A stretch of DNA of 64,000 bases from Hippasteria phrygiana (GCA_037893225.1 JAZGUH010000564.1:1054001-1118000), one strand, 5' to 3'. Shown: positions 11,591 to 23,620, numbered from the stretch's first letter. Notes: generated by a model not told the origin, from the sequence alone. Numbers and translations are program-made.

Positions 11591-12129
11591 AAGTGAGTTT
11601 CTTGGGAAGAGCTGTTATGCTAACACTGATGCGCATGCATCTAATTTGCATATTATATTACGCCCATTGCATGTGTGGCGCGGTCTATACCCGTGGTTGT
11701 CCGTACAGTGCAGTGCCTGTTCAAAATGTGCAGTAGTGCGTGGCATGGTCTGTACTGCCACGTTTGCGGGTCTAGGCCTCCGGTCTTTTTGAGAACCGCT
11801 CAACCAAACAAATTCAAACTTGGCACTGCACATTCTGGGGACCCGGGCAATACACCCGCCGATTTTCAACTGCATACGGTGCCGGGTTCTGGAGATGTTT
11901 TCACATCATAAGCTAAAATATGGCTCCTGAACATAAACACAAATGTTTGAAAATATCGCCGAAAAAAAAATCGCAAAATTTGGAGCATTTTTACGGTGTA
12001 TTTCGTTAAAGAGGTATTTATTAAAAAGGTATGTATTAATGTATGTATTAATTAACAGCGGCCATCCCCCAACCCGGTATCATGCAGCAAACCACCAGGG
12101 TGGTTTTTGGTTGCTTCATGAAACCCTAA
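11591..12129. other. no gene seen
   Basis: No recognisable coding sequence. A short palindromic stretch (ACCACCAGGGTGGT) lies at about 12094. Confidence 0.4.
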
Positions 12130-12435
12130 GGTTGCGTACCCCTGTAGCATATGTCTTGATGGTGAACGAATCTTTCTTCAACTCTCACAGGCCCTCTCTT
12201 CCTCGTCTACAGAAGAAAAACTCTGCAGAACCACACCATTCTCATGAGGCTTTGGGGGTTAGATGTTGACAAATTTCCACTTGTAAACATCTTGGTGATG
12301 TCTGCAGCTCTGATGGCAGGTTTGTGTGTGCTTTTGTCGTTTCCCTCTCTGTTGATGCCCTTCATGACTGCCAGAAAGACGTTGTTGGCCGATGTGAAAT
12401 CCCTGTCTCGAAGGATATTTATCTTGCGACTGTAA
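12130..12435 (-). pseudogene. Crypton/DUF3504-like recombinase fragment
   Basis: After an acceptor-like TTACAG near 12435, the minus strand encodes INILRDRDFTSANNVFLAVM and then DITKMFTSGNLSTSNPQSL. A second frame then continues with FFFCRRGREGL. From memory, this order (residue pattern before IT, NP..L, then FCRRGRE) is typical of Crypton-derived tyrosine recombinase-like proteins. The switch of frame before the FCRRGRE box and a stop soon after show that it is broken. It differs from the recombinase at 4515-8133 and is on the opposite strand. Confidence 0.5.
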
Positions 12436-13158
12436 GGAGGACCGGTCATGTGTCAATGGATGGCAGCTCAGTCCCCTCGGTAACTGCAATGAGTATGTTC
12501 CATTTTGCTTTTTTACCCCGCCATAGAATCATCTTAGAAGAGATGCGAGATCATGTACTGGCAGTTGTTCAAAATTTGGGTTTTCACCGGAACTTGTGCA
12601 CCAATCTGCAATTAATACAAATAAAATTACAATGAGATTTTTTTTAAATTCCTGCCATTAAATATAATCCCAAGTTCACCAACTTCACCCAACAAAAATA
12701 TACATACAAAATATCAAAAGGGTTAGTTTTAAATCATTCCCTTACCTTTTAAAATCTTCACACCCCAGGATGTCACGTATGATGTCCTCTTCTCGTTTCT
12801 TCTCCCTTCCTGAGCTCGCTGAGATTATTTAATCTACTAGACGTATGTGCAGTAGCAGCCTGCTCGGTCACTTCTTCAAATTCATCATTTTTCTCATCCC
12901 ATAACTCTTGAATTTACTCCATCTCTCTCTCCAATTTCCTCTTCGAATTTTTGGTCTAGGCTGAATTGTAAATCAAAATTTACGTCGGGGACTGTTTGCT
13001 TTGGAATGTAAATTTACCCAAAAATGTAACGAAATTAAACTCTAAACAATTACGTAACATATAGCAAAAAAAGCAGACATTTCATGTAAAATATGGTTAT
13101 TAATTTTATTACTCCGTTTAAAACGACTTCAAGTGATAATCTTTTTATAAATTATCTT
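12436..13158. other. no gene seen
   Basis: AT-rich, with no supported coding sequence on either strand. Confidence 0.4.
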
Positions 13159-13220
13159 TAGACTGGTTCCCGTTCCTACATTATTTTCTTCTTTCTTACT
13201 ATGGGGCGGGAACCAGTCTA
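13159..13220. other. 14-bp inverted repeat hairpin
   Basis: TAGACTGGTTCCCG (13159-13172) and CGGGAACCAGTCTA (13207-13220) are perfect inverted copies. The same core, CTGGTTCCC, forms the ends of the LTR-like unit that follows, so the two are likely related copies. Confidence 0.65.
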
Positions 13221-13234
13221 ACGATAATTTTCAC

Positions 13235-14046
13235 TGTAGTCTGGTTCCCTAACCTGATGATACCCTCATGATGAATCTTCAGGTCAGGGTGTTACGAATC
13301 CACTTAATGCTCAGTCTTTTGTCAGTCTCCCCGCACTAGAATTTTAGGAATGTATTTGCTTCAGTGGCTATGCGCGGGTAAAAACCCTATATAAGGACGG
13401 ACCGCCTTTTATTCGGTCTCAGTCAGTGCCCATTTACACACCAGCTATGTGCGAGAATAACGCAGAGTTGGGCCAGCATCTCCTCTACGTGTTCTACCGG
13501 TGCTGCGCTCCTCATCGCTGGATCGTGGCCGAGACGGACGGTGCTGCTGGACCTGATGCCCGGACTGTCGCGGCCTCTGATGTGGCTGAATTCACCGGGG
13601 TTCAACGCTGACCTACCTGTGGCTCGGCTGATCCAGTGCGGCGTGCGGAGATGCTTGGCCCAACGGCTGCGCTACAAGCACTGACTGGGCGGGGTCAGTT
13701 CCTGCGGGTTCCTTAATTAAAGGTATATTCGGCCGAATATCAATCTTATTTGCCGGCTTACTATATTATGTTACGCCCATTTGTATAATGTGCTGCTTTG
13801 CTAATTTCTTTGAAATTTATTTTGCTTTGCCTGTATGTAATGCTTTGCTTTTTGTACATAAGTCTAAAGTTGCAGACTAACTGGGATGGATGCTTCACAC
13901 ATTTGTTGCCAACTAATTGGAGTGATCTAATTAACTTTGATTAACTAATTGATTGGCCTGTTTCTGCCTTTTTGATTCAAAGTCATGGTTTCTATTTTAA
14001 TATTTTTCTGCCGTGCGTTTACCGTACGTAACAGGGAACCAGACTG
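13235..14046 (+). mobile_element. solo-LTR-like or TIR element with internal promoter
   Basis: The unit begins TGTAGTCTGGTTCCCT and ends AGGGAACCAGACT, so its ends are inverted copies of about 13 bases. Inside, a TATA box is followed by CGGTCTCAGTCAGTGCCC, which resembles an initiator region, as in retrotransposon LTRs. A retroelement interior with gag or pol was not found on either side, so a solo LTR is the best reading. A DNA transposon with TIRs remains possible. The target-site duplication was not resolved. Confidence 0.4.
13388..13396 (+). promoter_or_regulatory. TATA box in LTR-like unit
   Basis: TATATAAGG lies about 35 bases upstream of a TCAGTC initiator-like word, which is roughly the right spacing for a Pol II core promoter. 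Confidence 0.5.
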
Positions 14047-14339
14047 TTTTCTTTTGTAACCTTGGTCATAAAGAAGAAATGTATTATTCCATTTGAAGAT
14101 AATTTTAAATAGCAATCGATTTAAAAATGGTCTTATACAATTATTTTATACTACCCCAAATTTCCCTCAACTTCAAAACCCACCCACTTTCGGGGAAACA
14201 TTAAGCTTCTTTGATCAGAAAAATATTGTTTAAACACACCCACGTGACAGGCTTTCGACTAATAGGAATAGTAAAACTGTCCCAGGTATTTATGAATATT
14301 TAATAAATACATTTAAAAGAATTTCCTCATAATTTTCAG

Positions 14340-15280
14340 ACTCCAAGGAAAGCTCATAGGCGATAACGGTTACGCCTTACGACCGTTTCTGATGACGCCT
14401 GTCCTTGTTCCAACAACAAACGTCGAGAGACGCTACAACAGGTACGTTATTATATCATATTTGAGACTTGCAAGTGTAATCAAAGATACTAGAGAGGGGA
14501 AGATAGGACATTGGGTATCTATTTGTACGGTGACCTGTGAAACACGCCGACGTCATAACATTGGGCCCCTGGGGAAGGGCGGCGCTTACGGCAGGCAGGT
14601 AAACGCTCCTACGGCTATGCAGAATCTACACGTAAATTATATGACACCGGGTGTAAAATGCGGGCTGAATTTTCATTGATGAAGAAAAAAGCTTTTAAAA
14701 GACGAGTACATGGAGTAATGAATTAAGAAAAAAAAAGAATAAATTAATGAACGAATAAATCAATAAAATAGATAAAAGTAGATATGTCAGTGAAAATAGT
14801 TGACATGTTCAGATTAAGCAATGCTTATCAATAATTATTAGATAATACAATATTGATTGTATTTTTTAAAAGCTTTACATTACATTAAAAGCACTGTACA
14901 CTACAAAAATAGTCATTAATTATTTAATTTAGTCAGGATAATAACTAAAGGATAATAACTAAAACCTATTAATTATTTCTTAATCTCTTGGCGATTATTT
15001 GACGAACTATTTCTTAATGTAGGAGCCACAGAAGAACAAGAGCGACCATCGAACAGGTTTTTGGTCAGCTAAAACGAAAGTTTCCCCGTTTGTCACTCGG
15101 GCTCTGTGTAGCCCACCGCAGAGCCTGTCAAATCATCAAGGCATGTTGTGTACTGCATAATATTGCTAAATAATTGAGAGCCGGAGATAGACGGAGAGCT
15201 GAGAGAGGAGAATAAAAATGATGCCGTTCCATATGATGGGCCCATCCAAGACGGCAGGGTAAGGGGCAGTAATTAACCCC
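14340..15280 (+). pseudogene. Harbinger (HARBI1-like) DDE transposase remnant
   Basis: Exon 14340-14441 encodes LQGKLIGDNGYALRPFLMTP, the GD.GY box around the second catalytic Asp of PIF/Harbinger nucleases. It ends AG/GTACGT. Exon 15023 onward encodes RATIEQVFGQLKRKFPRL and RACQIIKACCVLHNIA, the conserved Glu helix and the C-terminal LHN box. The splice phase agrees exactly (AG plus G makes Arg). A stop follows at 15171-15173, but a shifted frame continues with ENKNDAVPYDGPIQDGR up to a GTAAGG at about 15257, which fits the usual C-terminal end. The N-terminal half with the first Asp and the trihelix partner gene were not found. It is therefore a 5'-truncated, frameshifted remnant. Confidence 0.75.
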
Positions 15281-15431
15281 CCCCCCCCCCCCCAATATTT
15301 TCAGAGTGCCTTGTTTGTTTGTGTTTTTTTCTTTTCTTTTTTGTAGCCCAAAATTTCCGTCCCACCAAAAAATCAAAACCCTACCCTCTACATGTATCTA
15401 CGACATACCTGTGTTTAATGTCGCAAGCTAT

Positions 15432-15956
15432 AGAAACGGAGCCCGTAAGTACTCAATCGATGCAACATTAAAATAATTTTCTTCATGCTGCTGGTCCTAG
15501 TGTGCCCTTACTGGAAATTATAGTGACCCATATGTGCCCCCCCCCCCCCCCCCCATTGAAAAATGTTAGTGCCCCTTGTGCCCTAAAAATGTTAGTTCCC
15601 CCTGTGGCCCTGATATATCGAGTGCCCTTTTTTACGTCTACCCCCCCCCCCCCCCCCCCCCCCCCCCCAAATAGAAATGACCTTGCTATGCCTAAGAACG
15701 GGGCCCGTATAAGTACACAATCGCCGCAACATTAAAATAATTTCCTTCATGCTGCTGGCCCTAGTGTGCCCTCACTGGAAATGATAGTGCCCCCTGTGCC
15801 CCTACTGAAAAATATTAGTTCCCTCAGTGCCCCCACTGAAAAATTTTGTTTCCCTGTGCTCTCACTAAACGTTCTGGTGCCCCCTGTGTCCCCACTAAAA
15901 ATGCTGGTGCCCTCCTTGCCACAGCCAGTTGCGAATGCTGGTGCCCCGGGCCCTCA
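15432..15956. repeat. two direct copies of a 263-bp repeat with poly-C tracts
   Basis: The phrase CAACATTAAAATAATTTTCT with CATGCTGCTGG and CCTAGTGTGCCC occurs at about 15460 and again at 15725. Both copies carry repeated GTGCCCCCTGTGCCC-type words and long C runs. Open frames here are low-complexity and are not regarded as genes. Confidence 0.6.
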
Positions 15957-16191
15957 CTTAAAATGCCGTTGCCATGCATGGACCCCCCCCCCCCCCCCCC
16001 CACTCATAATTATTGTGTCCCCAATGAAAATCCTTGGCAACGTACATCATTGCACAATTTTCCCTAAATTGTTAAGAGTACGCAGCTGGCCCTTCTAAGC
16101 TGTACAAACAATATGTATGTATGCCATTTCCAATGCACTCCGGTCGAATGTGTGGAGGGAGCTGGATTCAAACACTCTCGTTGTTCAAAAT

Positions 16192-16335
16192 AATAAAAAT
16201 TGTTGGCTCAGTGGAAGAGCAAGTGGCGCATTACTTAAGTTAAGCAACGGTAATTGCAGGCAGTACTTGGATGGGAGAGTGTAGGTGCCCAGTCTGGTTG
16301 GGTGAGTTTGCTCATACAGCTTTGCTGGTTCCCCT
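16192..16335 (+). repeat. 5S rRNA-derived fragment or SINE
   Basis: The stretch from about 16222 contains AAGTTAAGCAACGG and GCAGTACTTGGATGGGAGAG, which match the conserved middle and 3' part of 5S rRNA (internal promoter region and the GTACTTGGATGGGAGACC segment). The 5' third of 5S is not present. A 5S-derived SINE or a decayed 5S pseudogene fits. Confidence 0.55.
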
Positions 16336-16591
16336 GGATAAATTCAAAAACAAAACAAAAATTAACCAAAATGTAATAAATATGACTTGCAAGGTTTAGA
16401 TACTTCTGAGGTGAATTAATCCTGGAAACAATGTTGAAAGAATGTTGCTGCTACTGACACCTGAGGCCAAGTGTGTAAACTCTGGGCATCCACCAGCCCT
16501 TTTTTCTCTGAAAGTTCAAACATTTCCCCACAGAGCATTTTTTTCTTCCATTTTAAATTTTCTTTTTACAACCATTGACAGGCATTTCAGG

Positions 16592-16788
16592 GAAAGAGTT
16601 CCATATCCGACCATCACTTAGACCTCGTGCACAAAGTCTATGGGCCATGACAGAAAAAGTATTTTCGAAGAATATGTTGAATTTTTTTCCCTCTTAAATT
16701 CGTGTTTCTTTATCAGATTCAAACATTTTTGTAGTTTTTAAGTCATATTAAGGGAAAATAATTGATGGCCGGATATGGAACTCTTTCC
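16592..16788. repeat. inverted repeat with GGAAAGAGTTCCATATCC arms
   Basis: GGAAAGAGTTCCATATCCG (from 16594) is inverted at about 16767-16787 (CGGATATGGAACTCTTTCCG). Weaker copies lie at about 16865 and 44530. Probably a short non-autonomous element. Confidence 0.5.
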
Positions 16789-17326
16789 GAAACCTTCTTT
16801 GATAAATATGTTTTTGTTGTGGGCCATAAATGTCAGGGTTTGTACACAGGAACTGGGATGATGTCCAGATATGGAATTCTTTGCTTTTGCTGTTTTGGTC
16901 ATTCCATTTAAGATTGTGGAGTTTAGGACACCGGTCTTTTTAATTCTTAAAATGATTTTGTCCCTCCAAATGACATTTGCAACCTCAGGCATGTCAGGCA
17001 ACCTTCTTTTAATGATATTATTCCGAACAATATTTTTGGGGAAAATGCGACTTTCTTACCTGAGACTGATGATATTCCAGTGGTAACTGTGCGAATCGAG
17101 TCACGAAACATATCACCCACATGGCTGTCGCCATGTTTGTTTTCAATCGCTGCAGTAGCAGCATGGTCGCTGTTGTCATTATTACAACTTACAAGATAAT
17201 TTCCTTCAAATTAAAAATCAAAACCCTGCACTCCTTCCACACATGGAGAAAGGAATTGATCTTGTAGATATTTAACATGGCCATCATTGTTAGGCTAGGC
17301 ACAGTTAAAGTGCACAAATTGCTTAC

Positions 17327-17546
17327 CTTGATAGAAGTGCAGCGAGCAGACGTGTGCGTGTTTCACATGACCCTTGCTTACCGCATCTCTGCGAATATTT
17401 GCAAACCATTTTTCTCGTCTAAGGCTCGAAATCTCACGCGTTTGCTCCCCTTGATGTTTCAGTATACGTGGTACGCTGACAAACCTGAAATTTGTATCTC
17501 TCTCAGATCGTTTGGAGCAACCGTAAACACAGCAAAACCTTCCCAT
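17327..17546 (-). CDS. THAP zinc-finger exon (partial gene)
   Basis: The exon starts with an ATG (MGRFCCVYGC) and ends in CSLHFYQG followed by a GTAAGC donor at 17326-17321. The early Cys pair, a Trp (REKWFANIRRD) and the C..HF end give the C2CH THAP zinc-finger layout of about 75 residues. THAP domains bind DNA and are found in P-element-type transposases and their relatives. No downstream exon was recognised on the minus strand between 17.3 and 15.3 kb. The transposase gene at 21968 onward runs the other way and cannot be its continuation. Confidence 0.7.
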
Positions 17547-17662
17547 TGGGTCATTTGACCGCAAGAGTCACGTCGGGTCACATGCATCGTATGCATATGC
17601 CGTGCGCTATGGCAGCGTAGTTACGGTTTCTATGAGGGTCACGTGACGGTGCAAAGCCTCTA

Positions 17663-18835
17663 TTGTGTACGTTATGCTTAGCTGCACAAGCCTCGTTTCC
17701 GTTTTACTTGGCTGTCGATCGGGTTAAACCGAAACCAACAAAGCGCACTGCGGATCGAGATTTAACAGGTGCTATAGCCCTGGATCCAGTATCTGAACCC
17801 AACCTACAGGTTATTGATAAAGCCAACCTACAGGTTCAGAACGACATCAATTTACTTGATCAGAAATTATCAGACCAAATAGCAACACTTTCTGGCCAGA
17901 TTTCTTTATCTTCTTCTTCCCAAAGGGAAACAATTCACCACTTGAAGAAGGAATGTGATGCTCTCTATTCTACCATTGATATGCTGATGAGCCCTTCTCG
18001 TGAAGCCGATGCCCATTCGAAACGCCAGCCCTGTGCCCTGAGCCGAAACAACCCGAGTACCACCATGGGTTTAGCCAGTCCAGCGGTGTCAACAAGCAAC
18101 CGCTTTGCTGCATTGGCGACGGAGGGTGTGGATCCGGTTAACATCGAAAACAGCTTTGATGATTCCCGGACCGAAGCCGAGTTCCTGATCGACTCCTACT
18201 ACAAAGGCTTGCAGCCCAAAGTCCAGCCTGGCAAGGAACAGCGGTCCTGTACTCCCCCAAAGAAGCCCTGTCCCTCAAAAAACAAGGCCTCTTTTCAAGA
18301 GCAGCTCGAACAATACCGAGAAAAGCACAATAAACTGACCACTACAAAGCAGAAACCGACACCTACCATGACAAAACGGCCACCCACACCTAGCGAACAC
18401 AACTATGCAGATATCCTAATTATCGGTGACTCAATGATCAAACGGCTACAACCCAGGAGATTGAGCAGGCAAAAAAACGTGATGTGCCATACCATGCGTG
18501 GAGCAAAAATCGAAGATCTTGCTCCGAACGCCATACAGCTGTCGGCCAAGCACGACGTCTATGGAGTAATCCTTCATGTTGGGCCCAATAATACCTCTGA
18601 CAACCCAGAGACTATTGCTGCAAAGATCATTTCCCTCAGTGAATAACTACAACCAAGATCAGTAATAGTATCGTCGATTATACATCGCAAAAACGAAACA
18701 GTGCCAAAACGCAAGAAGGTAGATGACTCTAATAATCTGCTTAAGTCAATCAGTGACAATGGAAACATAAACCCAAATCACCTTGTATCGGATAGCGTGC
18801 ACCTCAACTCGACAGGAGTGCGTCTACTTGCCTAG
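17663..18835 (+). pseudogene. CR1/L2-type LINE ORF1 with SGNH esterase domain
   Basis: The open frame to 18646 has a coiled-coil-like N-terminal half and a proline/lysine-rich linker. The C-terminal domain opens with YADILIIGDSMIKRL (Ser block), then TMRGAKIEDL and VILHVGPNNTSD (Asn block, normally GTNN). A TAA at 18644-18646 interrupts it. In the same frame, coding continues with RSVIVSSIIHRKNE and ends with DSVHLNSTGVRLLA (Asp-His block) before a stop at about 18833-18835. This is the esterase ORF1 of CR1/L2-like LINEs. No ORF2 follows, so the copy is 3'-truncated and carries one nonsense change. The true start codon is uncertain. Confidence 0.75.
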
Positions 18836-21800
18836 TCTTGGTTCCAAGACGTTACTGTCTGATACTTGTCATCAACAGAGGGCGCAATTTATAGGCTGTC
18901 ACCAGCGGGCGAGCGCGCGATCAATCACGGAGTTCCAGTAACGTCTTGGATATTTCTTACTTTTGGGGGCGGGACCCGACTATGGAAATCGTGGCTAAAC
19001 ATGCATCATTCATATCACGTGACTGGTCTGACCTCCATGGTTAAGTTTGACCGATTGCCCCAATTATGCAAAATGCGCCTGCGGTCGACGCGACGTGTAA
19101 TATAATACTGTTTGAAAAAAAACGTGGATGTACTACTGTGTACAAAAGCCACTTGTAGGCCTACATACAATGTACATGTACATGTATTTATGTACAATGT
19201 ACATCCACATTTGAACACTGTGGATTATATTGTATAGTGTACGTATACGTACTTGAACTTCAAGTTTGAATAACTTGGGAGTTTCTTATCTTTCTTGCTA
19301 CGTCCCAGAATGAGATAATGATAATTTACCTGCAGGTGTGCACTTTAATCTGGGATGTTAATTAGCCAATGTGAATGAATAAATGCAGAATAGTCAAATT
19401 AAAAAAAAAATGTTTTATCAAAGATTGTTTAATTACATGTACAAACATGTGGTGCCTTTTTTTGCAGCCAGCCATGGCCAGGCCCAGTATTGTATTGGAT
19501 ATTTCAGTCCAGTTAGTTGCATGCACAATTTACAGGACGGTCTTTGGTCAACTTTTGACTGAAAAACGTTTTTACTCACTTTGTCTTCAAGGTGGAGCTT
19601 AAATTCATCATTGTCTTATTTATGTATATTTCTCCCAATAAAAAATTCCTCCACTAAATACATTACATTCCTACATGTGTATACTAATATTTGAAAAAGT
19701 GAACATGAAGAAGAGAAGTCTGAAATAGCAAGCCCAGCAAACCACTTAAATGCACTGGACTTAAAATCAAAGTAGATGGTTAACTTCACTCATTTATTTT
19801 AATTCTTGAGGTAAACATAATTTTTCACTGGATAAAATGTATTTCTGTAAAGATTTTAAACCATTATTGTAAAGTTACATTTATTAAAACATATGCTTTA
19901 CCATTGAAGGTTAGAACTGCCACAGAGTTGATCAGAAATATGAAACACACCATTTGTTACATCTCTTTTTTCATGTATTTTCAATTTCCATCCTGAAAAA
20001 TTAAATTGGCAGATGTACCGGTCATTATACTACTCAGTGTAAAAAAAATCGACATTACATGTACATGTGGTATTTAAAAAAATGTATAATACATTTATTT
20101 ATACAAACTGGCTGGGACGTCCTCCATTCTGAAGTCCTTTTTAAGTTTATCACCTCACATGTTTATACACCAGTGTTCCAGCTCATACAGTGTACATGCA
20201 CAATATATAATGTACATGTCATCGGGTAATACCTTCTCATAAATTGTTACCTTCACTCAAGCGCGCCTCCATGATTTGACTATGACATGTGTGGAGACCG
20301 GGAAAGGGGGGGGGGGGGGGGGGGGTTTATCATGACATTTCCAAAACCAACCAACTGAACATTTCGAAGGGGGGGGGGGGATTGGACACTACGCTGTTTA
20401 TTATACATGTTATTAAATATGGTCCATACACAAACCAAAATTTAACCCTCTTTCCGACAATTCTACTGTAATTTCCATATGAAATGTATAATTACCTCCT
20501 GGTCTATTTTAATTTTTTTCTTCTGCTTGGTTTTATTGTCTAGGGGTGATCTTGTCATAAAGTGTGTGTGGGTGGAGATATATTCCCCATCCCCACAACC
20601 CCGAAATCTATGTTTTTGCCTTCACTTATCAACACTTCTTCTTGTCGACAATTTTTTTGGGATTATATTTAACTATAAAAGTTGGGCTATTATGTACGCC
20701 GTATGTATCACCTTTTGTTAATCCTTTCTGATATGTTTTCATTTGTATACAAATTGTTGTTAAAACAATTCTTTTGAAAATGATCAATTATGACTGTAAT
20801 GAAATCAATTGTGATGTAGTTCTTTTAACCAATATATGTACACCGACTACTGCATGTATTTTTTCTATTACATGTGGAATAGTAACCACGTAAACACACT
20901 GGCTGTCATCAAAGGTTATAGTTCTAAATTTGCATTCGGAAGTATTAAAATATACCTCACATGTTCACTCATCATCCGCACAAAAATTTCGTATAGGCCT
21001 ACATAAAACACTTTATTTAATGTCTAAATAAACTTCAGCTGCACTACAGAAATCAGCTGCACTACAGATACTTCGCGGATTTTAACGACACGTACGTCGT
21101 GCCGCCGACACTTCAACTTAAAAAATATTTCCCACAGACATCATGACAGACTGGGTCCCGCGGATCGCGCAATCCTTCATCCAAAAAAATACAACGGTCG
21201 ACGCGTCGGGCCCGGGGGCGGTGAATTCAAATTTCCAGACAACACAACACACATATCATACACAAAAAACCGCACCCAGAGGGTGATGACCGCACCGCGT
21301 CCTATTTAATCGTGCATGCTCGCCAAGTTATGAATAATTCATTTGTCAAGGTCAAACTCAATCGCTGATTGGCTCCCCCGGAAAGTCGGGGGAGAATGTC
21401 GAAAAAGTAATGAAAAAGTTAAGACCCGCGGACAGAAATATCCAAGACCTTCGTGGAATTACCGAGCAAAGAACAGTAAAATCGATTCTTGTCAGAGCGC
21501 GTAATATATAAAACATTATCGAATACAATCAGAATCGATTTACTGAGAAACAGCGCCCTCGATCGTTCGGAAGGAAAAAAAGCAACACGAAGGTCTTGGA
21601 ATCAAGACTATCTGGTGCCACGCTCGCGTGCATGTTGCCTACGTTCTTTAATTTGTCGCGGGCACATTTTGGCAAGTTGTAAACACCCTGTTGGTCGAAG
21701 CTGCATCGAGCGCGTGCGTAAAATATGCACCCGAGCGTGGTGATACCGCAGTAAATGCTTCTAATTTTGCTCACTGGATTAGTCTATAAGACCTTATTTT

Positions 21801-21967
21801 TTTTTTTTTTGGGGGGGGGGGGGCTGGGTGGGTAATGTTTACCTTGCCATTGGAGAATTGCCAATTACTAATGCACTGACTGAAGCCTCTGTAAATTGAG
21901 TATACATGTACATTTGCAAAGGACGTACCTGATATGATTGTTCTGTATTATTTTGAACCTATTACAG
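18836..21967. other. 3.1 kb without a recognised gene
   Basis: Mostly AT-rich sequence with many TACATGTA words (19150-20230) and two poly-G tracts (about 20300-20330 and 20370-20382). A duplicated CAGCTGCACTACAGA word lies at about 21039-21067. The GC-richer part (21.1-21.75 kb) has no motif-bearing open frame. Confidence 0.4.
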
Positions 21968-22454
21968 CTCAGATGAGGAGAGTGAGCACCCAACCCCTAA
22001 TGACAGGAAATACCTGGTTTTTGGAGTAAACCTTCTGGAACTTTTCAAAAAACTGCCCGAGGTGTGCTGGTGAATCAAGAAAGAAGTTGTCACGACCACA
22101 GGGAGGAACTCTTGTTGAGGTGTACCAGGCCTGCAAGGTGAGAGCCTGTGGGTATACCCGGAGATGGAGAAGTCAGCCAATGATTGGAAACATCTCGGCA
22201 GGGAATCTTATGCTGTCTTCAGTGTTGTTGCTTTCAGGAACCAGTGTCCTCAAGCTTCTCGGTGCCCTAGCCTCCATCAACATGGCCGTCTTCTCTTATA
22301 ACCCTTTCGCTACCAGGAGAAATAATGCACTCATTACCTCAATACCAGTCCCCTTTGTAAAAATTTCATTGTATAGCGCCCTCGTAATTCAGCGAGGAGA
22401 AAGGCCGATAAGATCTAACACAGTATGTGAACAGGATAGACCCGCCAATCTCCC

Positions 22455-22488
<34 letters not shown>

Positions 22489-22904
22489 TTCAAGGTTGTG
22501 TGAAATTGGGTGTGCAGGCAAACCGGCTAATTCTCCCACCCCTATCAATATTGCATTGGGGGGGGGGGGAGGGGGATGAGTGGGAAGGGAGATAAGGGAG
22601 GGGAGTGGGAGGGGAAGGGAGGATGAGGGAGGGTATTGGGGGGGGGGGGGGGAGGGCGGTGAGGGGGAGGAGGTGGAGAAACAATTATTTATATTCACAT
22701 AACTGTGATCTGGAATGTTTCAAACTACGGTCGCGGTGCACGATCGACTTTTTGTCGATAGGGGGCGCTATTCACATTTTCGCCAAATACAACATGAGCT
22801 TGGTGCCAAAAGGAGCCACGGTAAGGAAGTGGCGTGGAACTTTGGTGCCAAGCGGAGCCCATGGTAGTGAAAGGGTTATAATAAAAAGTTTTTAGGTCCT
22901 GTGA

Positions 22905-23023
22905 GGGCGCTGTAACGACGCGATTTTCTGGGCTCCAACTAGCTAGGAAAGTGACGTTTGTTGAACTAGCTTGGGACTTTTATCTAGCAACTCCATTTTG
23001 GAAATATGCACCTGTATTTATTT
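22905..23023 (+). repeat. 119-bp repeat R upstream of Rep (also at 25462-25580)
   Basis: GGGCGCTGTAACGAC to CTGTATTTATTT, containing CAACTAGCTAGGAAAGTGAC and TTTATCTAGCAACTCCATTT. The same sequence lies in direct orientation at 32942-33058, on the other side of the Rep genes. Confidence 0.7.
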
Positions 23024-23346
23024 GCGCTTTAGAATGTTTAAACTTTCTTGAGTTATCTGGACATTCACTAACCATTTTCTCGGAGCGCAAAATAATTACC
23101 TTGCTGCCAAACATCTACTTTGAACTGTGTCGTTTGTTAGATTTTTTTGGTGGTTTTTTTCTTCGTTTTAGTTTAATTATGGGGCCGGAGTGGAGCTGGA
23201 TATAATAATAACTTTTTGCAAGTGTTTCGGTACTTTGTAATGGCTAGTCAGTTTCGTCATGGTTTCGTTAATCTTTAAGCACAACAAGTTTTACAACCGT
23301 GTTAACGTTTCTTAAAAAACACAGTGCGCAGGGGGGGGGGGGGGGA

Positions 23347-23379
<33 letters not shown>

Positions 23380-23613
23380 AAGCTTTAAAATGGCACGTAC
23401 TGGCAATCTAAGGGGGGGGGGGGGGGATGCTACTGCCCGGTGGTGTACATGTGCGCACGTACGTACCCGACAAATTTGACTGTCCGAATTTACATCCTCC
23501 AGAGCCACGCATGTGCAGTAAGCACAATTTTCAAAGGTCAAAAAACTTATGCAGTCACGCCACACAGACTATTATGCAAGATGGTCAACTTGGACGGTTC
23601 ACCATCTGGTTTG

Positions 23614-23620
23614 TATAAAA
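23614..23620 (+). promoter_or_regulatory. TATA box upstream of Rep copy 1
   Basis: TATAAAA, 234 bases before the first in-frame ATG of Rep (23854). The same word lies at the same distance before Rep copy 2. A promoter role is inferred from sequence and position only. Confidence 0.35.

Noticed and set aside
11040..11736. Long open frames (about 180-200 codons) through the 11.2-11.6 kb repeats on both strands
   Set aside because: The unit lengths are multiples of three, so several frames stay open by construction; there is no domain on either side.
15502..16098. Proline-rich open frames of 73-110 codons
   Set aside because: They follow C tracts and GTGCCCC repeats and have no start, splice or domain support.
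16738..17001. Minus-strand frame as a second exon of the THAP gene
   Set aside because: It overlaps the GGAAAGAGTTCCATATCC inverted repeat and shows no transposase motifs.
17327..22319. Joining the THAP exon at 17.3 kb to the transposase at 22 kb
   Set aside because: They are on opposite strands.
22366..22698. Proline-rich frames near the poly-C and poly-G tracts (also 24948-25241)
   Set aside because: Homopolymer translations with frame set by uncertain tract lengths.
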